Source of the DNA: Pacificibacter marinus
GTDB lineage: Bacteria > Pseudomonadota > Alphaproteobacteria > Rhodobacterales > Rhodobacteraceae
Direction of reading: 5' to 3'
DNA length: 64,000 bases
NCBI RefSeq assembly: GCF_018860505.1
Contig: NZ_JAHKPU010000029.1
Location: 1 to 64,000, forward strand
Part shown: piece after piece, positions 47,682 through 55,394 of the stretch
Numbering within the stretch: the first letter of the stretch is position 1
Layout: every line of letters begins with the position of its first letter
Program-made: the position numbers and the translations under genes
The notes under the pieces: model-generated
Databases searched by the model: none
The model's input: only the letters and a program-made list of their open reading frames with translations
What the model was told of the DNA's origin: nothing

Positions 47682-48674
47682 TTAGCCCAGCATAAACGCC
47701 CCGATCAAAACAAAGCCTGCAAGGAAAATACTTTGCATCACCAACAGCCCGATCGCCGGCCCGCCGACCTGTAAAATACGCGGGATAGACGTCTTCATTC
47801 CGACCGCGGCGATGGCCGTCAAAAGCGCCCAACGAGACACCACAGAGGCCAAGTCGCGCACAAACTCTGGCAACACGTGAAACGAATTCAGGGCCGCGAT
47901 GATCAAAAACGCCAAGACAAACCTAGGTAGTAGCGGTGGGCGCGCTTCGCCGGGTTCAGCGTATTTGCGCAAAAACATCGAGGCAATCAGCACCACAGGT
48001 GCCAACATGGTGACGCGGATCAATTTGACCACCGTGGCCAGATCGCCTGTTTCTTCGGAAATCGAATATCCCGCGCCGACAACTTGGGCGACATCGTGAA
48101 TGGTTCCGCCCAAAAACACGCCGGATTGGCGCAAATTCAACCCTAAAATATCGGCTAAAATCGGATAAAAAATCATCGCGATGGTCGACAGAACAGTCAC
48201 GCTGACAACCGTGAACACCAGATCACGTTCACGGGTTTCGCCTTTGGGCAAAATCGAGGCAATGGCCATCGCAGCAGAAGCCCCACAAATGGCGACAGAA
48301 CCACCCGTGAGAAAAGCAAACATCATACCGCGCCCAAAAAACCGGCCAATCAACAGTGAAAACAGAATGGTCAAAATCACCGCGATGATGATCAACGCCA
48401 CCAACGCAGGCCCCAAGGCTTGCAGCATCTCGATGCTGATCCGTGCACCCAACAACGCCACGCCAAAGCGCAAAAGCCCCTTGGCAGCAAAGGCAACACC
48501 GGGTTCTGTGCGTGTCTCTTCTGACAAAAACTGCAAAGAGATGCCCAGCAGAATGGCCATCAACATCGCTGGCGCGCCGTAATGTTCTGACAAAAATTGC
48601 GCTGTCACCGCCACAAGGCCCGCGATCACAAGTCCGGGAAAAATCCGCTCTGTGGTGTGTTTCAGGTTTAGCAT
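47682..48674 (-). CDS. YeiH/TauZ-family putative sulfite/sulfate exporter
   Basis: A 330-residue membrane protein with about ten hydrophobic segments of the YeiH family (COG2855, PF03601): LMAILLGISLQFLSEE, GLLRFGVALLGARISIEML, FLTGGSVAICGASAAMAIAS and VFLGGTIHDVAQVVGAGYSIS. Members named TauZ or SuyZ accompany sulfonate-degrading enzymes and are proposed to export sulfite or sulfate. It lies on the same strand as, and at the end of, the monooxygenase/TRAP cluster, separated from it by a decayed gene. This supports a desulfonation function for the whole region. Confidence 0.8.
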   Translation of the reverse strand: MLNLKHTTERIFPGLVIAGLVAVTAQFLSEHYGAPAMLMAILLGISLQFLSEETRTEPGVAFAAKGLLRFGVALLGARISIEMLQALGPALVALIIIAVILTILFSLLIGRFFGRGMMFAFLTGGSVAICGASAAMAIASILPKGETRERDLVFTVVSVTVLSTIAMIFYPILADILGLNLRQSGVFLGGTIHDVAQVVGAGYSISEETGDLATVVKLIRVTMLAPVVLIASMFLRKYAEPGEARPPLLPRFVLAFLIIAALNSFHVLPEFVRDLASVVSRWALLTAIAAVGMKTSIPRILQVGGPAIGLLVMQSIFLAGFVLIGAFMLG

Positions 48675-48687
48675 TGATAAGTCCTAG

Positions 48688-48861
48688 TTTCGTTGTAAGT
48701 CACTGGGCCAGTATGACGGCGCATCAAAAGCGGCCATCGGCGGGGATCCTGATGCGGCGATTTCGTTGAAAGAGATTGTGAAGAAGATGACGCCAGAGCA
48801 GATCGATCAGGCGCATATTTTGGTGAATGATTACAAGGTTGGGATGTACCCGTTCAGTTGA
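48688..48861 (+). pseudogene. Remnant of a Sel1-repeat protein C-terminus
   Basis: The plus strand here reads YDGASKAAIGGDPDAAISL then KEIVKKMTPEQIDQAHILVN and ends PFS-stop. The GDPDAA...MTPEQI pattern is the usual C-terminal end of Sel1/TPR-like repeat proteins. It has no start codon in a sensible place, no ribosome site and no upstream repeats, so it is a fragment left by deletion. It sits between the exporter gene and the TRAP genes. Confidence 0.55.
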
Positions 48862-48926
48862 TCCGGTGACAGATGATCAGGTGGGGCGCGCGCTTACAAC
48901 ATACACACGCACGCCCCGGATTGTTT

Positions 48927-49985
48927 TTAGTTCAGGTCAGCATCACGGGCTGCGTTCACATCCGCTTCGGCAGCTGCAACAGCGACATTCAATGCGTCGA
49001 AAGCCGCTTCGCCGTTTGCAACATTGGCTTTGAACCAGTCGTACACAGGGGCTGCGGCGGCTTTGAAATCCGCTTTTTGCTCTGGTGATGGCACGTAAAG
49101 ATCACCGCCACCTGCGACGAATTCTTCATAGGCAGCGATGGATTTGCGCTTGGGTGAGGCGAAAGTCGCCTGTTGCAAAGCGTAGAAGCCATCAACCACA
49201 ACACGGCGCATATCTTCGGGCATGGACATGAATGTCTCGTTCGACATCCACCACAAAGCGCCCATGTAAGCATGGCCATCCAAGGTCACATATTGCAAAC
49301 CTGCGTCTGGGAATTTCATCCCCATAATGTCGGTGATGCCGTTTTTAGAGCCTTCAACAACGCCCGTTTGGAACGATGTGAACAGCTCAGGCCAAGGGAT
49401 CGGAGTCGGGGACGCGCCCATAGCTTTCACCAGCTCTTGCGGCAAGTCAGCCACAACAGTGCGGATTTTCAGGCCTTCCATGTCGGTAGGCTCGGCAATA
49501 CGGCGTTTCGTATTGGCAAAGTTGCGCCAACCGCCTGTGTTGCCAACAGTCATCAACCGGACAGTATCGCCTGAATCGGCCAAAGCCATATCGCGCAATG
49601 TACGCACAAAATCGCCAGACAGCACATGTTCCGCGATTCGGTCGTCGGCCATCAGATATGGCAGGTCAAGCACTTGCACATAGGGGAAAATGCCCGCAGC
49701 ACCACCTGAGGTCGAAATGTAAATATCGACGCTGCCGTCCGCCACGCCTTGCAAACATTCCGCGCCGTTTGAACACAGCTGCGTGCCGATGAACAATTCA
49801 ACCTCGATCGCGCCGTTAGACGCCGCTTCGACGTAGTTTTTGAACACCACAAGACCGTCATAGTCTTCGTCGTTTTCATTCGAATTCGCTGTCGCGCGCA
49901 GCTTGAAATCCGCCGCAGTGGCCGACAAAGCCGTCCCAGCCAAAAGCGCGGATAGCGCGAGTGTTTTAAGCGTGTTTTTGAGCAT
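48927..49985 (-). CDS. TRAP transporter substrate-binding protein of the sulfonate cluster
   Basis: A 352-residue DctP-family periplasmic protein with a Sec signal peptide of about 25 residues (LKTLALSALLAGTALSATAA) and the motifs FIGTQLCSNGAECLQGVADGSVD and MEGLKIRTVVADLPQELVKAMGA. An unusual pair of cysteines (LCSNGAEC) may form a disulfide. The ATG at 49985 has a strong ribosome site, GGGAGGA. It is the third TRAP gene in the unusual order Q-M-P. It probably delivers the sulfonated substrate processed by the enzymes upstream in the operon. Confidence 0.87.
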   Translation of the reverse strand: MLKNTLKTLALSALLAGTALSATAADFKLRATANSNENDEDYDGLVVFKNYVEAASNGAIEVELFIGTQLCSNGAECLQGVADGSVDIYISTSGGAAGIFPYVQVLDLPYLMADDRIAEHVLSGDFVRTLRDMALADSGDTVRLMTVGNTGGWRNFANTKRRIAEPTDMEGLKIRTVVADLPQELVKAMGASPTPIPWPELFTSFQTGVVEGSKNGITDIMGMKFPDAGLQYVTLDGHAYMGALWWMSNETFMSMPEDMRRVVVDGFYALQQATFASPKRKSIAAYEEFVAGGGDLYVPSPEQKADFKAAAAPVYDWFKANVANGEAAFDALNVAVAAAEADVNAARDADLN

Positions 49986-50010
49986 AGTAGTTCCTCCCTG
50001 ATACTCTATT

Positions 50011-51300
50011 TTAATTGGCAAATCCGGTGAGCCTTGGAATGGTCATCGAAATCGCCGGTACGTAAGTAATTAGAAAAATCACGATCACTTCCACGGCCAA
50101 GAATGGCAAAATCGCTTTGGAAATCGCTTCGACCTTTTCGCCTGACACGGCGGAGGCCACGAACAAGATCAACCCCATCGGCGGTGTCGCCAACCCAACG
50201 GTCAAGTTGACCGACATGATGATCGCAAAGTGGATCGGGTCCACACCAAGATTGATAAATATTGGCCCCAAAATAGGCCCCAAAATGATAATCGCAGGCC
50301 CCGCGTCCAAGAACATCCCAACCGCAAACAACAGCAGGTTGATCAAGAACAACAACACCAGTGGATTGTCGGACAGCGACAAAATAAAGCTCGCCATCTG
50401 TTCAGGCGCATGGCTCAGGCTCACCACCGTTTTAAACGCCATTGCCGCGCCAACCAGCAGCAAGACCACCGCTGATGTGGTGCCCGAGCGGATCAAAATG
50501 CCAGGCACTTCTGATATCGTCAGCGTGCGCAAGACAAAGAACCCTATGAACAACGCATAGGCCACCGCGACAGCCGCCGCTTCGGTGGGCGTAAATATCC
50601 CAACCAAGATACCGCCCAGAATGATCACAGGTGTCAGCAATGGCCAGAACGCTTTCAAAGACGCCTGCCCGCGCTCGCCCCATGTGTATTTGCGACTGGC
50701 AACCGGAAAGTCATATTTGTTGGCCATAAACTTGATCATCAACATCAAACCAATGCCAATCATCGCCCCTGGCACGATCCCCGCCAAGAACAGCGCAGCC
50801 ACGCTTTCGCCCATCACGTAAGCGTAAATGATCATGATCCCTGAGGGCGGAATAATCGGCCCAATAACAGACGACGCCGCCGTGATCGCAGCGGCAAATT
50901 TACGGGTGTAACCTTGCTTTTCCATAGCAGGGATCAACATCGATCCAAGCGCGGATGTGTCCGCCACAGCAGAGCCAGACAGACCGGCAAACAGCATCGA
51001 CGACAGCACATTCACATGTGCCAAGCCCCCGCGCAAATGTCCCATCAAGGCTTGAGCAAATTCAACAAGGCGCATCGTGATGCCGCCTTTGTTCATCAAT
51101 TCCCCCGCCAACATGAAAAACGGAATCGCCATCAAAGGAAAGCTGTCCATACCGTTGTAAACATTGCGGTACAAAAGCGTGATGTCTTTTTCTTGACCAT
51201 TGAGCCAAAGCAAAAGGCCAGGGGCAGCCAAAAGCCCAAAAAAGACCGGCAAACCGATCATCAAAAAGACAAGAAAAACAGGTAAAAACCAAACCAGCAT
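50011..51300 (-). CDS. TRAP transporter large permease (DctM family)
   Basis: A 429-residue DctM-type membrane protein: FPLMAIPFFMLAGELMN, NVLSSMLFAGLSGSAVADTSALGSMLIPAM, PPSGIMIIYAYVMGES and GIFTPTEAAAVAVAYALF. It begins in a TAATG overlap with dctQ and ends 25 bp before dctP. It forms the ion-driven channel for the cluster. Sequence differs clearly from the other DctM at 37994, so the two systems probably carry different substrates. Confidence 0.9.
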   Translation of the reverse strand: MLVWFLPVFLVFLMIGLPVFFGLLAAPGLLLWLNGQEKDITLLYRNVYNGMDSFPLMAIPFFMLAGELMNKGGITMRLVEFAQALMGHLRGGLAHVNVLSSMLFAGLSGSAVADTSALGSMLIPAMEKQGYTRKFAAAITAASSVIGPIIPPSGIMIIYAYVMGESVAALFLAGIVPGAMIGIGLMLMIKFMANKYDFPVASRKYTWGERGQASLKAFWPLLTPVIILGGILVGIFTPTEAAAVAVAYALFIGFFVLRTLTISEVPGILIRSGTTSAVVLLLVGAAMAFKTVVSLSHAPEQMASFILSLSDNPLVLLFLINLLLFAVGMFLDAGPAIIILGPILGPIFINLGVDPIHFAIIMSVNLTVGLATPPMGLILFVASAVSGEKVEAISKAILPFLAVEVIVIFLITYVPAISMTIPRLTGFAN

Positions 51301-51872
51301 TATTCTGCCCCCCCAGCATCAGCCACAACAATCGGCGTCAGGCGGTCTTCACCGCCCAAAATCGACACCAAAGCACGTAAAATCAATTCAATATTGACGC
51401 TGGTCAGCAAAATGACCCCGACCAAAAGCGAACTCATCATCCACGAGCGCGGCACCCGCAACAGCTCTGAAAAATCAAAAGACGTGGGCACATATAACGC
51501 AGCTGTGGCGAAGCGCCCGCCAAAGCCGGTGACTTCGCCCCAACCGATTTTCACAGCAACCACCAAGACCAAGAGTGACAAAAATAAAAGCAACAGGTTG
51601 ATCACCCCGCCAACAACACGCGGCAGCATCACCACCAACATGTCGATGGCGACGAAACCGCCTTGGCGAAACGCTGTCGGAGCCATCAAACCCGCCATCC
51701 ACAACATGCAAAAACGCGCGGCCTCATCGGGCCACGGCAACGCGTTGTTTAGAACGTAACGATAAAAGACCTGTATCAAGATGGCGATAACCATCAAGCC
51801 TACAGCCAATGCACCCACGCCGCGCGCCACACGTAAAACGTGATGGTTCACGGCCCCTAGCGGTGCAAGCAC
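51300..51872 (-). CDS. TRAP transporter small permease (DctQ family)
   Basis: A DctQ-type membrane protein of about 190 residues with four hydrophobic segments (GALAVGLMVIAILIQVFYRYV, FCMLWMAGLMAPTAF, GGVINLLLLFLSLLVLVVAV, SSLLVGVILLTSVNIELIL). The start is uncertain: a GTG at 51890 opens the frame, but the GTG at 51872 is preceded by GGGAGGA at good spacing and is preferred. It lies about 100 bp after the flavin reductase gene on the same strand and overlaps dctM by TAATG. Confidence 0.83.
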   Translation of the reverse strand: MLAPLGAVNHHVLRVARGVGALAVGLMVIAILIQVFYRYVLNNALPWPDEAARFCMLWMAGLMAPTAFRQGGFVAIDMLVVMLPRVVGGVINLLLLFLSLLVLVVAVKIGWGEVTGFGGRFATAALYVPTSFDFSELLRVPRSWMMSSLLVGVILLTSVNIELILRALVSILGGEDRLTPIVVADAGGAE

Positions 51873-51970
51873 CAGTAACAGTCCTCCCACAGACTTTCTC
51901 CTCCCATGATGACCCTTGTCAGGCCTTTTCCTCTTATATCAGTCGTCCCGAAATCCGCTCCTTTGCCGTT

Positions 51971-52486
51971 TTATGCCGCTTGAAAGACACCGTATTTGCC
52001 AGCAAAAAAACCAAGCGCATTGCCTTGATTGATTTCGGCCCGTGTGACTTGCCCCACCACGATCACATGATCGCCTCCAGGATGGGTCGCAACATGACGG
52101 CATTCAAGACGCGCCAAGCAATTGTTGATCAGTGGCACGCCCTGCGCGCTGGTGGTCATGTCCAAATTATCAAAGGCGTGCATGTTGCGCGCAAAGCCTT
52201 CGCAGACCTCAGCTTGGTCGTCCGCTAGAATATGGATGGCATAATGGGGGGCTGCCTCGAAATATTTGAACCGGCGCGATCCTTTGGCGGGTGACCACAG
52301 TACAAGCGCAGGGTCCAAAGACAATGATGAAAAGCTATTGGCGGTGATGCCCACAGGGCCATCGTCTGAGGCAGCTGTGATAACAGTCACCCCAGTTGCA
52401 AAACGCCCAAAGGCATCGCGTAGCAAGCGTGTGTTGTCAGCGTTGGGTTTAAAACATTCTGGCATCAATACGTTCCCCTGTCCCAT
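51971..52486 (-). CDS. Flavin reductase, partner of the LLM monooxygenase (SmoA-like)
   Basis: A 171-residue protein of the flavin reductase-like family with LRDAFGRFATGVTVITA at the N-terminus, NSFSSLSLDPALVLW and HVIVVGQVTRAE. It would supply reduced FMN to the monooxygenase encoded two genes upstream. It is coupled by a TAATG overlap to the aldo/keto reductase gene. In the known sulfoquinovose monooxygenase pathway the equivalent partner is SmoA; that naming is an inference from context. Confidence 0.85.
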   Translation of the reverse strand: MGQGNVLMPECFKPNADNTRLLRDAFGRFATGVTVITAASDDGPVGITANSFSSLSLDPALVLWSPAKGSRRFKYFEAAPHYAIHILADDQAEVCEGFARNMHAFDNLDMTTSAQGVPLINNCLARLECRHVATHPGGDHVIVVGQVTRAEINQGNALGFFAGKYGVFQAA

Positions 52487-53376
52487 TATGCGACCTCACG
52501 ACCCAAGGCTGCGGTGTAGAGTTTGTACCACGTTTGGCGGTCCATTTTGACTTTGAACGCGTCCGAAATCGCGGCAATACGCGTCAAATTGTTTGTGCCC
52601 ATAACGGGCAAAATCTTAGCGGGATGCGCCAAGACCCAAGCCACAGCAACTGCCGAGCGATCCACGCCGTTCTCGTTTGCAATGACGTCTAGCATACGCC
52701 CGATGTCGTCATCTGCGGTCATCAAAGCCCCGCCACCCAAAGGCGACCACGCCATGATCGGTTGTGCATTCTTTTGGTGGAACGCGATATCGCCATTGAC
52801 CAAACCCTCATGCGCGGACAGCGACACTTCAAGTTGGTTGGTGACAAGTGGGGCGTTCATACCCGCTTGCAGCAAGTCCCAATCCCAAGGTTTGAAATTT
52901 GACACGCCGATGTTGCCGACTTTGCCAGAGGCCACGAGCGCATCCAAAGCAGCACCCGTTTCATGGTGGTCCATCAAAGGATCAGGGCGATGCACCAACA
53001 AAAGATCGATGTGATCGATTGCCATGCTGGTCAAAGACGCCTCGACAGAAGCATTCAGATGCGCCGCAGAGGTGTCGTAATATTTGACTGGAACATCGCT
53101 GTATTTGCCACAAGGCGCCACGATATCGCATTTGGTCACGATCTGCATTTGGTCGCGCAAGGCGGACTGACCCCGCAGGGCTGTGCCCAAAACGGCCTCG
53201 GCGGTGTAATCGCCATAGATGTCGGCTTGGTCAAATGTTGTGATCCCCTGCGCAAGGCAAGCCTCGATTTTGGCAGTCACATGTTTGACCGACGTGTCAG
53301 CGTCATCAGCCACACGCCACATGCCGTAAACAATGCGGCTCATCTCTAGGGTATCAGAAAAACGAATACGTTCCAT
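52486..53376 (-). CDS. Aldo/keto reductase (SmoB-like)
   Basis: A 296-residue NAD(P)H-dependent aldo/keto reductase. The catalytic tetrad region is visible: FDQADIYGDYTAE (Asp and Tyr), IVTKCDI (Lys) and LLLVHRPDPLM (His), with IGVSNFKPWDWDLL and the cofactor segment ILPVMGTNNLTRI. In sulfoquinovose monooxygenase pathways an enzyme of this family, SmoB, reduces 6-dehydroglucose to glucose after desulfonation. The tight TAATG coupling to both the monooxygenase and the flavin reductase supports that role, but the substrate cannot be read from sequence. Confidence 0.83.
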   Translation of the reverse strand: MERIRFSDTLEMSRIVYGMWRVADDADTSVKHVTAKIEACLAQGITTFDQADIYGDYTAEAVLGTALRGQSALRDQMQIVTKCDIVAPCGKYSDVPVKYYDTSAAHLNASVEASLTSMAIDHIDLLLVHRPDPLMDHHETGAALDALVASGKVGNIGVSNFKPWDWDLLQAGMNAPLVTNQLEVSLSAHEGLVNGDIAFHQKNAQPIMAWSPLGGGALMTADDDIGRMLDVIANENGVDRSAVAVAWVLAHPAKILPVMGTNNLTRIAAISDAFKVKMDRQTWYKLYTAALGREVA

Positions 53377-54530
53377 TAACGGCGGTCTCCTGCGGCCAAA
53401 GGTGTTTGGGGGGCGCTGCTCGGCACGCGGCCATAGGCTTGCGGCATTGAGCAGGTTTTAAGATGTGGCAACACAAGGCGACCAAAGTGTTCGGCCTCAT
53501 CAATGTGCGGATAGCCCGAGAAAATAAACGCGCGTATGCCCATTTTTTGGTAGGCTTCGATCTTGGACAAAACCTGATCCGCAGAGCCAACAAGCGCCGC
53601 GCCACAGCCAGATCTTGCACGACCAACACCAGTCCAGAGGTTGGGCTCGATATAGCCATACTCGTCCGCAAGTTCACGGTTCGCCGCTTGGTGCGACACG
53701 CCCAAAGACCCCGCATCCAACGCCCGTTCACGGATCATCCGGCCATAGTCGTCATCCAGTTTCGACGTGATGTATTCTGCGTATTCCTGCGCTTCTTTTT
53801 CCGTATCGCGCACAATCATATGCACCCGCAGACCGTAATCCAGCGTGCGATCATATTTCTCTGCCACAGCGTTCACAGCACGCATCCGGCCAGCCAGCTC
53901 TTCTTGCTTTTCAGGCCACATCAAATATACGTCGCAATGCTGACCGCACAGCTCCAGCGCCATCGGAGAATAGCCGCCAAAGTACAACAACGGCCCGCCC
54001 GTTTGGTACGGCACGACAGGGTCCGTTGTCAGACCCTTAAAGTTGTAAATCTCGCCCTCGTAATTGATCTCGCGCTGCGTCCATGCCTGCTTCAAAATCT
54101 CCACGACCTCGCGCGATCGTTGATATCTATAGGCACTTTCTTCCTTCTGCCCGGGGAAATCAGAGCTGATGATATTAACCGTCAAGCGCCCTTCCAACAT
54201 GTGATCCAGCGTTGCCAAAGTCCGCGCCAACATGATCGGCTGCATCTCTCCGCAGCGCACTGCTGCCAGCAAATTTATGTCCGTGGTGATCGGCGCGCAG
54301 CCCGCCACAAACGACAACGTGTCTTGGCCAACTTGATACGAGGATGGGCACAAAATATTGCCAAACCCTTGCTTTTCCGCCGTTTTCACAATGTTAGAAC
54401 AATGCGCCCAACTGGAGCGCAAATCCCCGTCAGGCACGCCCAAAAACTGGTAATCGTCCGAACATAGGGCTGCGAACCATGATACTTCTGCGGCGTCTAA
54501 ATCTGGCGATGTGATAGGTACGATGGTCAT
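53376..54530 (-). CDS. LLM-class FMN-dependent monooxygenase (SsuD/SmoC-like desulfonase)
   Basis: A 384-residue luciferase-like monooxygenase related to alkanesulfonate monooxygenase SsuD. Visible parts include LAAVRCGEMQPIMLARTLATLDH, RLTVNIISSDFPGQ, YRYQRSREVVEILKQAW and YFGGYSPMALELC. Such enzymes use FMNH2 and oxygen to split a carbon-sulfur bond, giving sulfite and an aldehyde. The ATG at 54530 has a strong GGGAGGG site. It heads the operon with the reductases and TRAP genes and diverges from a GntR gene. Sulfoquinovose monooxygenase is the best guess; other sulfonates or non-sulfur substrates cannot be excluded. Confidence 0.83.
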   Translation of the reverse strand: MTIVPITSPDLDAAEVSWFAALCSDDYQFLGVPDGDLRSSWAHCSNIVKTAEKQGFGNILCPSSYQVGQDTLSFVAGCAPITTDINLLAAVRCGEMQPIMLARTLATLDHMLEGRLTVNIISSDFPGQKEESAYRYQRSREVVEILKQAWTQREINYEGEIYNFKGLTTDPVVPYQTGGPLLYFGGYSPMALELCGQHCDVYLMWPEKQEELAGRMRAVNAVAEKYDRTLDYGLRVHMIVRDTEKEAQEYAEYITSKLDDDYGRMIRERALDAGSLGVSHQAANRELADEYGYIEPNLWTGVGRARSGCGAALVGSADQVLSKIEAYQKMGIRAFIFSGYPHIDEAEHFGRLVLPHLKTCSMPQAYGRVPSSAPQTPLAAGDRR

Positions 54531-54581
54531 CGCTTCCCTCCCAAGAATGCGTCTCACTTTCCACTTGCCTAGCACTCAAAA

Positions 54582-54606
54582 TGATGTAGATCAATGGTGT
54601 ATCAAT
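54582..54606. promoter_or_regulatory. Candidate GntR operator in the divergent sulfonate-cluster promoter
   Basis: ATCAAT occurs at 54590-54595 and 54601-54606, 11 bp or one helical turn apart, and the first copy is part of the small palindrome TGATGTAGATCA (54582-54593). This lies in the 109-bp gap between the monooxygenase and regulator genes, where the GntR protein would be expected to bind. It is a weak, purely positional prediction. Confidence 0.3.
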
Positions 54607-54639
54607 TTTTTATCTCTGTTGCCTCTAAGGATCAAATCC

Positions 54640-55350
54640 ATGAAACCGAGCGGTGGAAATCCCAACGTTTTGCCAGCCTATGTTCAGATTTCTGAACTGC
54701 TGATCCGTGACATCAGCGCGGGCCGTTTAATGGATGGTGAACGCCTTCCGCCCGAACGTGAAATGGCTAAATCCCTGAAAACATCCGTGGGCACACTGCG
54801 TAAAGCGCTCGATATTCTCGTTGAAAAAAACCTGCTTGAGCGTATCCAAGGCTCTGGCAATTACATCCGCCATGGCGGTGACAGCAACAGCATCTATGCC
54901 ATGTTTCGCTTGGAACTTCTCGGCGGTGGCGGCTTGCCAATCGCGCAAATCCTTAGCATTGACGCGATGGAAAAACCGCACAGCCTGCCCCCCTTTGGCA
55001 CCAGCACACATGCCACCCGAATCCGTCGCCTGCGGTTTCTCAATGAAACAATTATTGCCGTAGAAGAAATCTGGCTCGATGCAGATGCAGGCCAAGTCCC
55101 TGAAGGGGCCATTTCTGATTCGCTTTACCACTTCTACAAAGAACAGCTTGGCTTTTGGATCACCCGTGCCGAAGACCGCGTGGGCATTGGCGCAGTCCCC
55201 GAATGGGCCCCTGAAAATTTCACCAAACCCAGCGGAACACTCACCGGATATATAGAACGCTTAAGTTGGGCAGACGCCCCTGAAGCTGTCGAATTTTCAC
55301 GCACATGGTTTGACACCGATCAAGCCCTCTACGTGCAACGCCTCAAATAA
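54640..55350 (+). CDS. GntR/UTRA-family regulator of the sulfonate cluster
   Basis: A 236-residue regulator with a GntR winged helix (AYVQISELLIRDISAGRLMDG, REMAKSLKTSVGTLRKALDIL, LLERIQGSGNYIRHG) and a C-terminal UTRA domain ending WFDTDQALYVQRL. UTRA domains often bind sugars or related small molecules, which agrees with a sulfosugar inducer. The ATG at 54640 follows AAGGA and fits the domain start; a longer frame from 54511 would overlap the monooxygenase gene. It is followed after 44 bp by the Gfo/Idh/MocA gene. Confidence 0.85.
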   Translation: MKPSGGNPNVLPAYVQISELLIRDISAGRLMDGERLPPEREMAKSLKTSVGTLRKALDILVEKNLLERIQGSGNYIRHGGDSNSIYAMFRLELLGGGGLPIAQILSIDAMEKPHSLPPFGTSTHATRIRRLRFLNETIIAVEEIWLDADAGQVPEGAISDSLYHFYKEQLGFWITRAEDRVGIGAVPEWAPENFTKPSGTLTGYIERLSWADAPEAVEFSRTWFDTDQALYVQRLK

Positions 55351-55394
55351 GGCCTGAAATAAGACCCTAAAACGGCCAGAAAAAAGGAAAGACT

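Noticed and set aside
53463-54467. A 334-codon open frame antisense to the LLM monooxygenase gene
   Set aside because: It is composed of low-plausibility sequence rich in His, Arg and Cys, has no ribosome site or family motif, and lies wholly over a recognisable gene.
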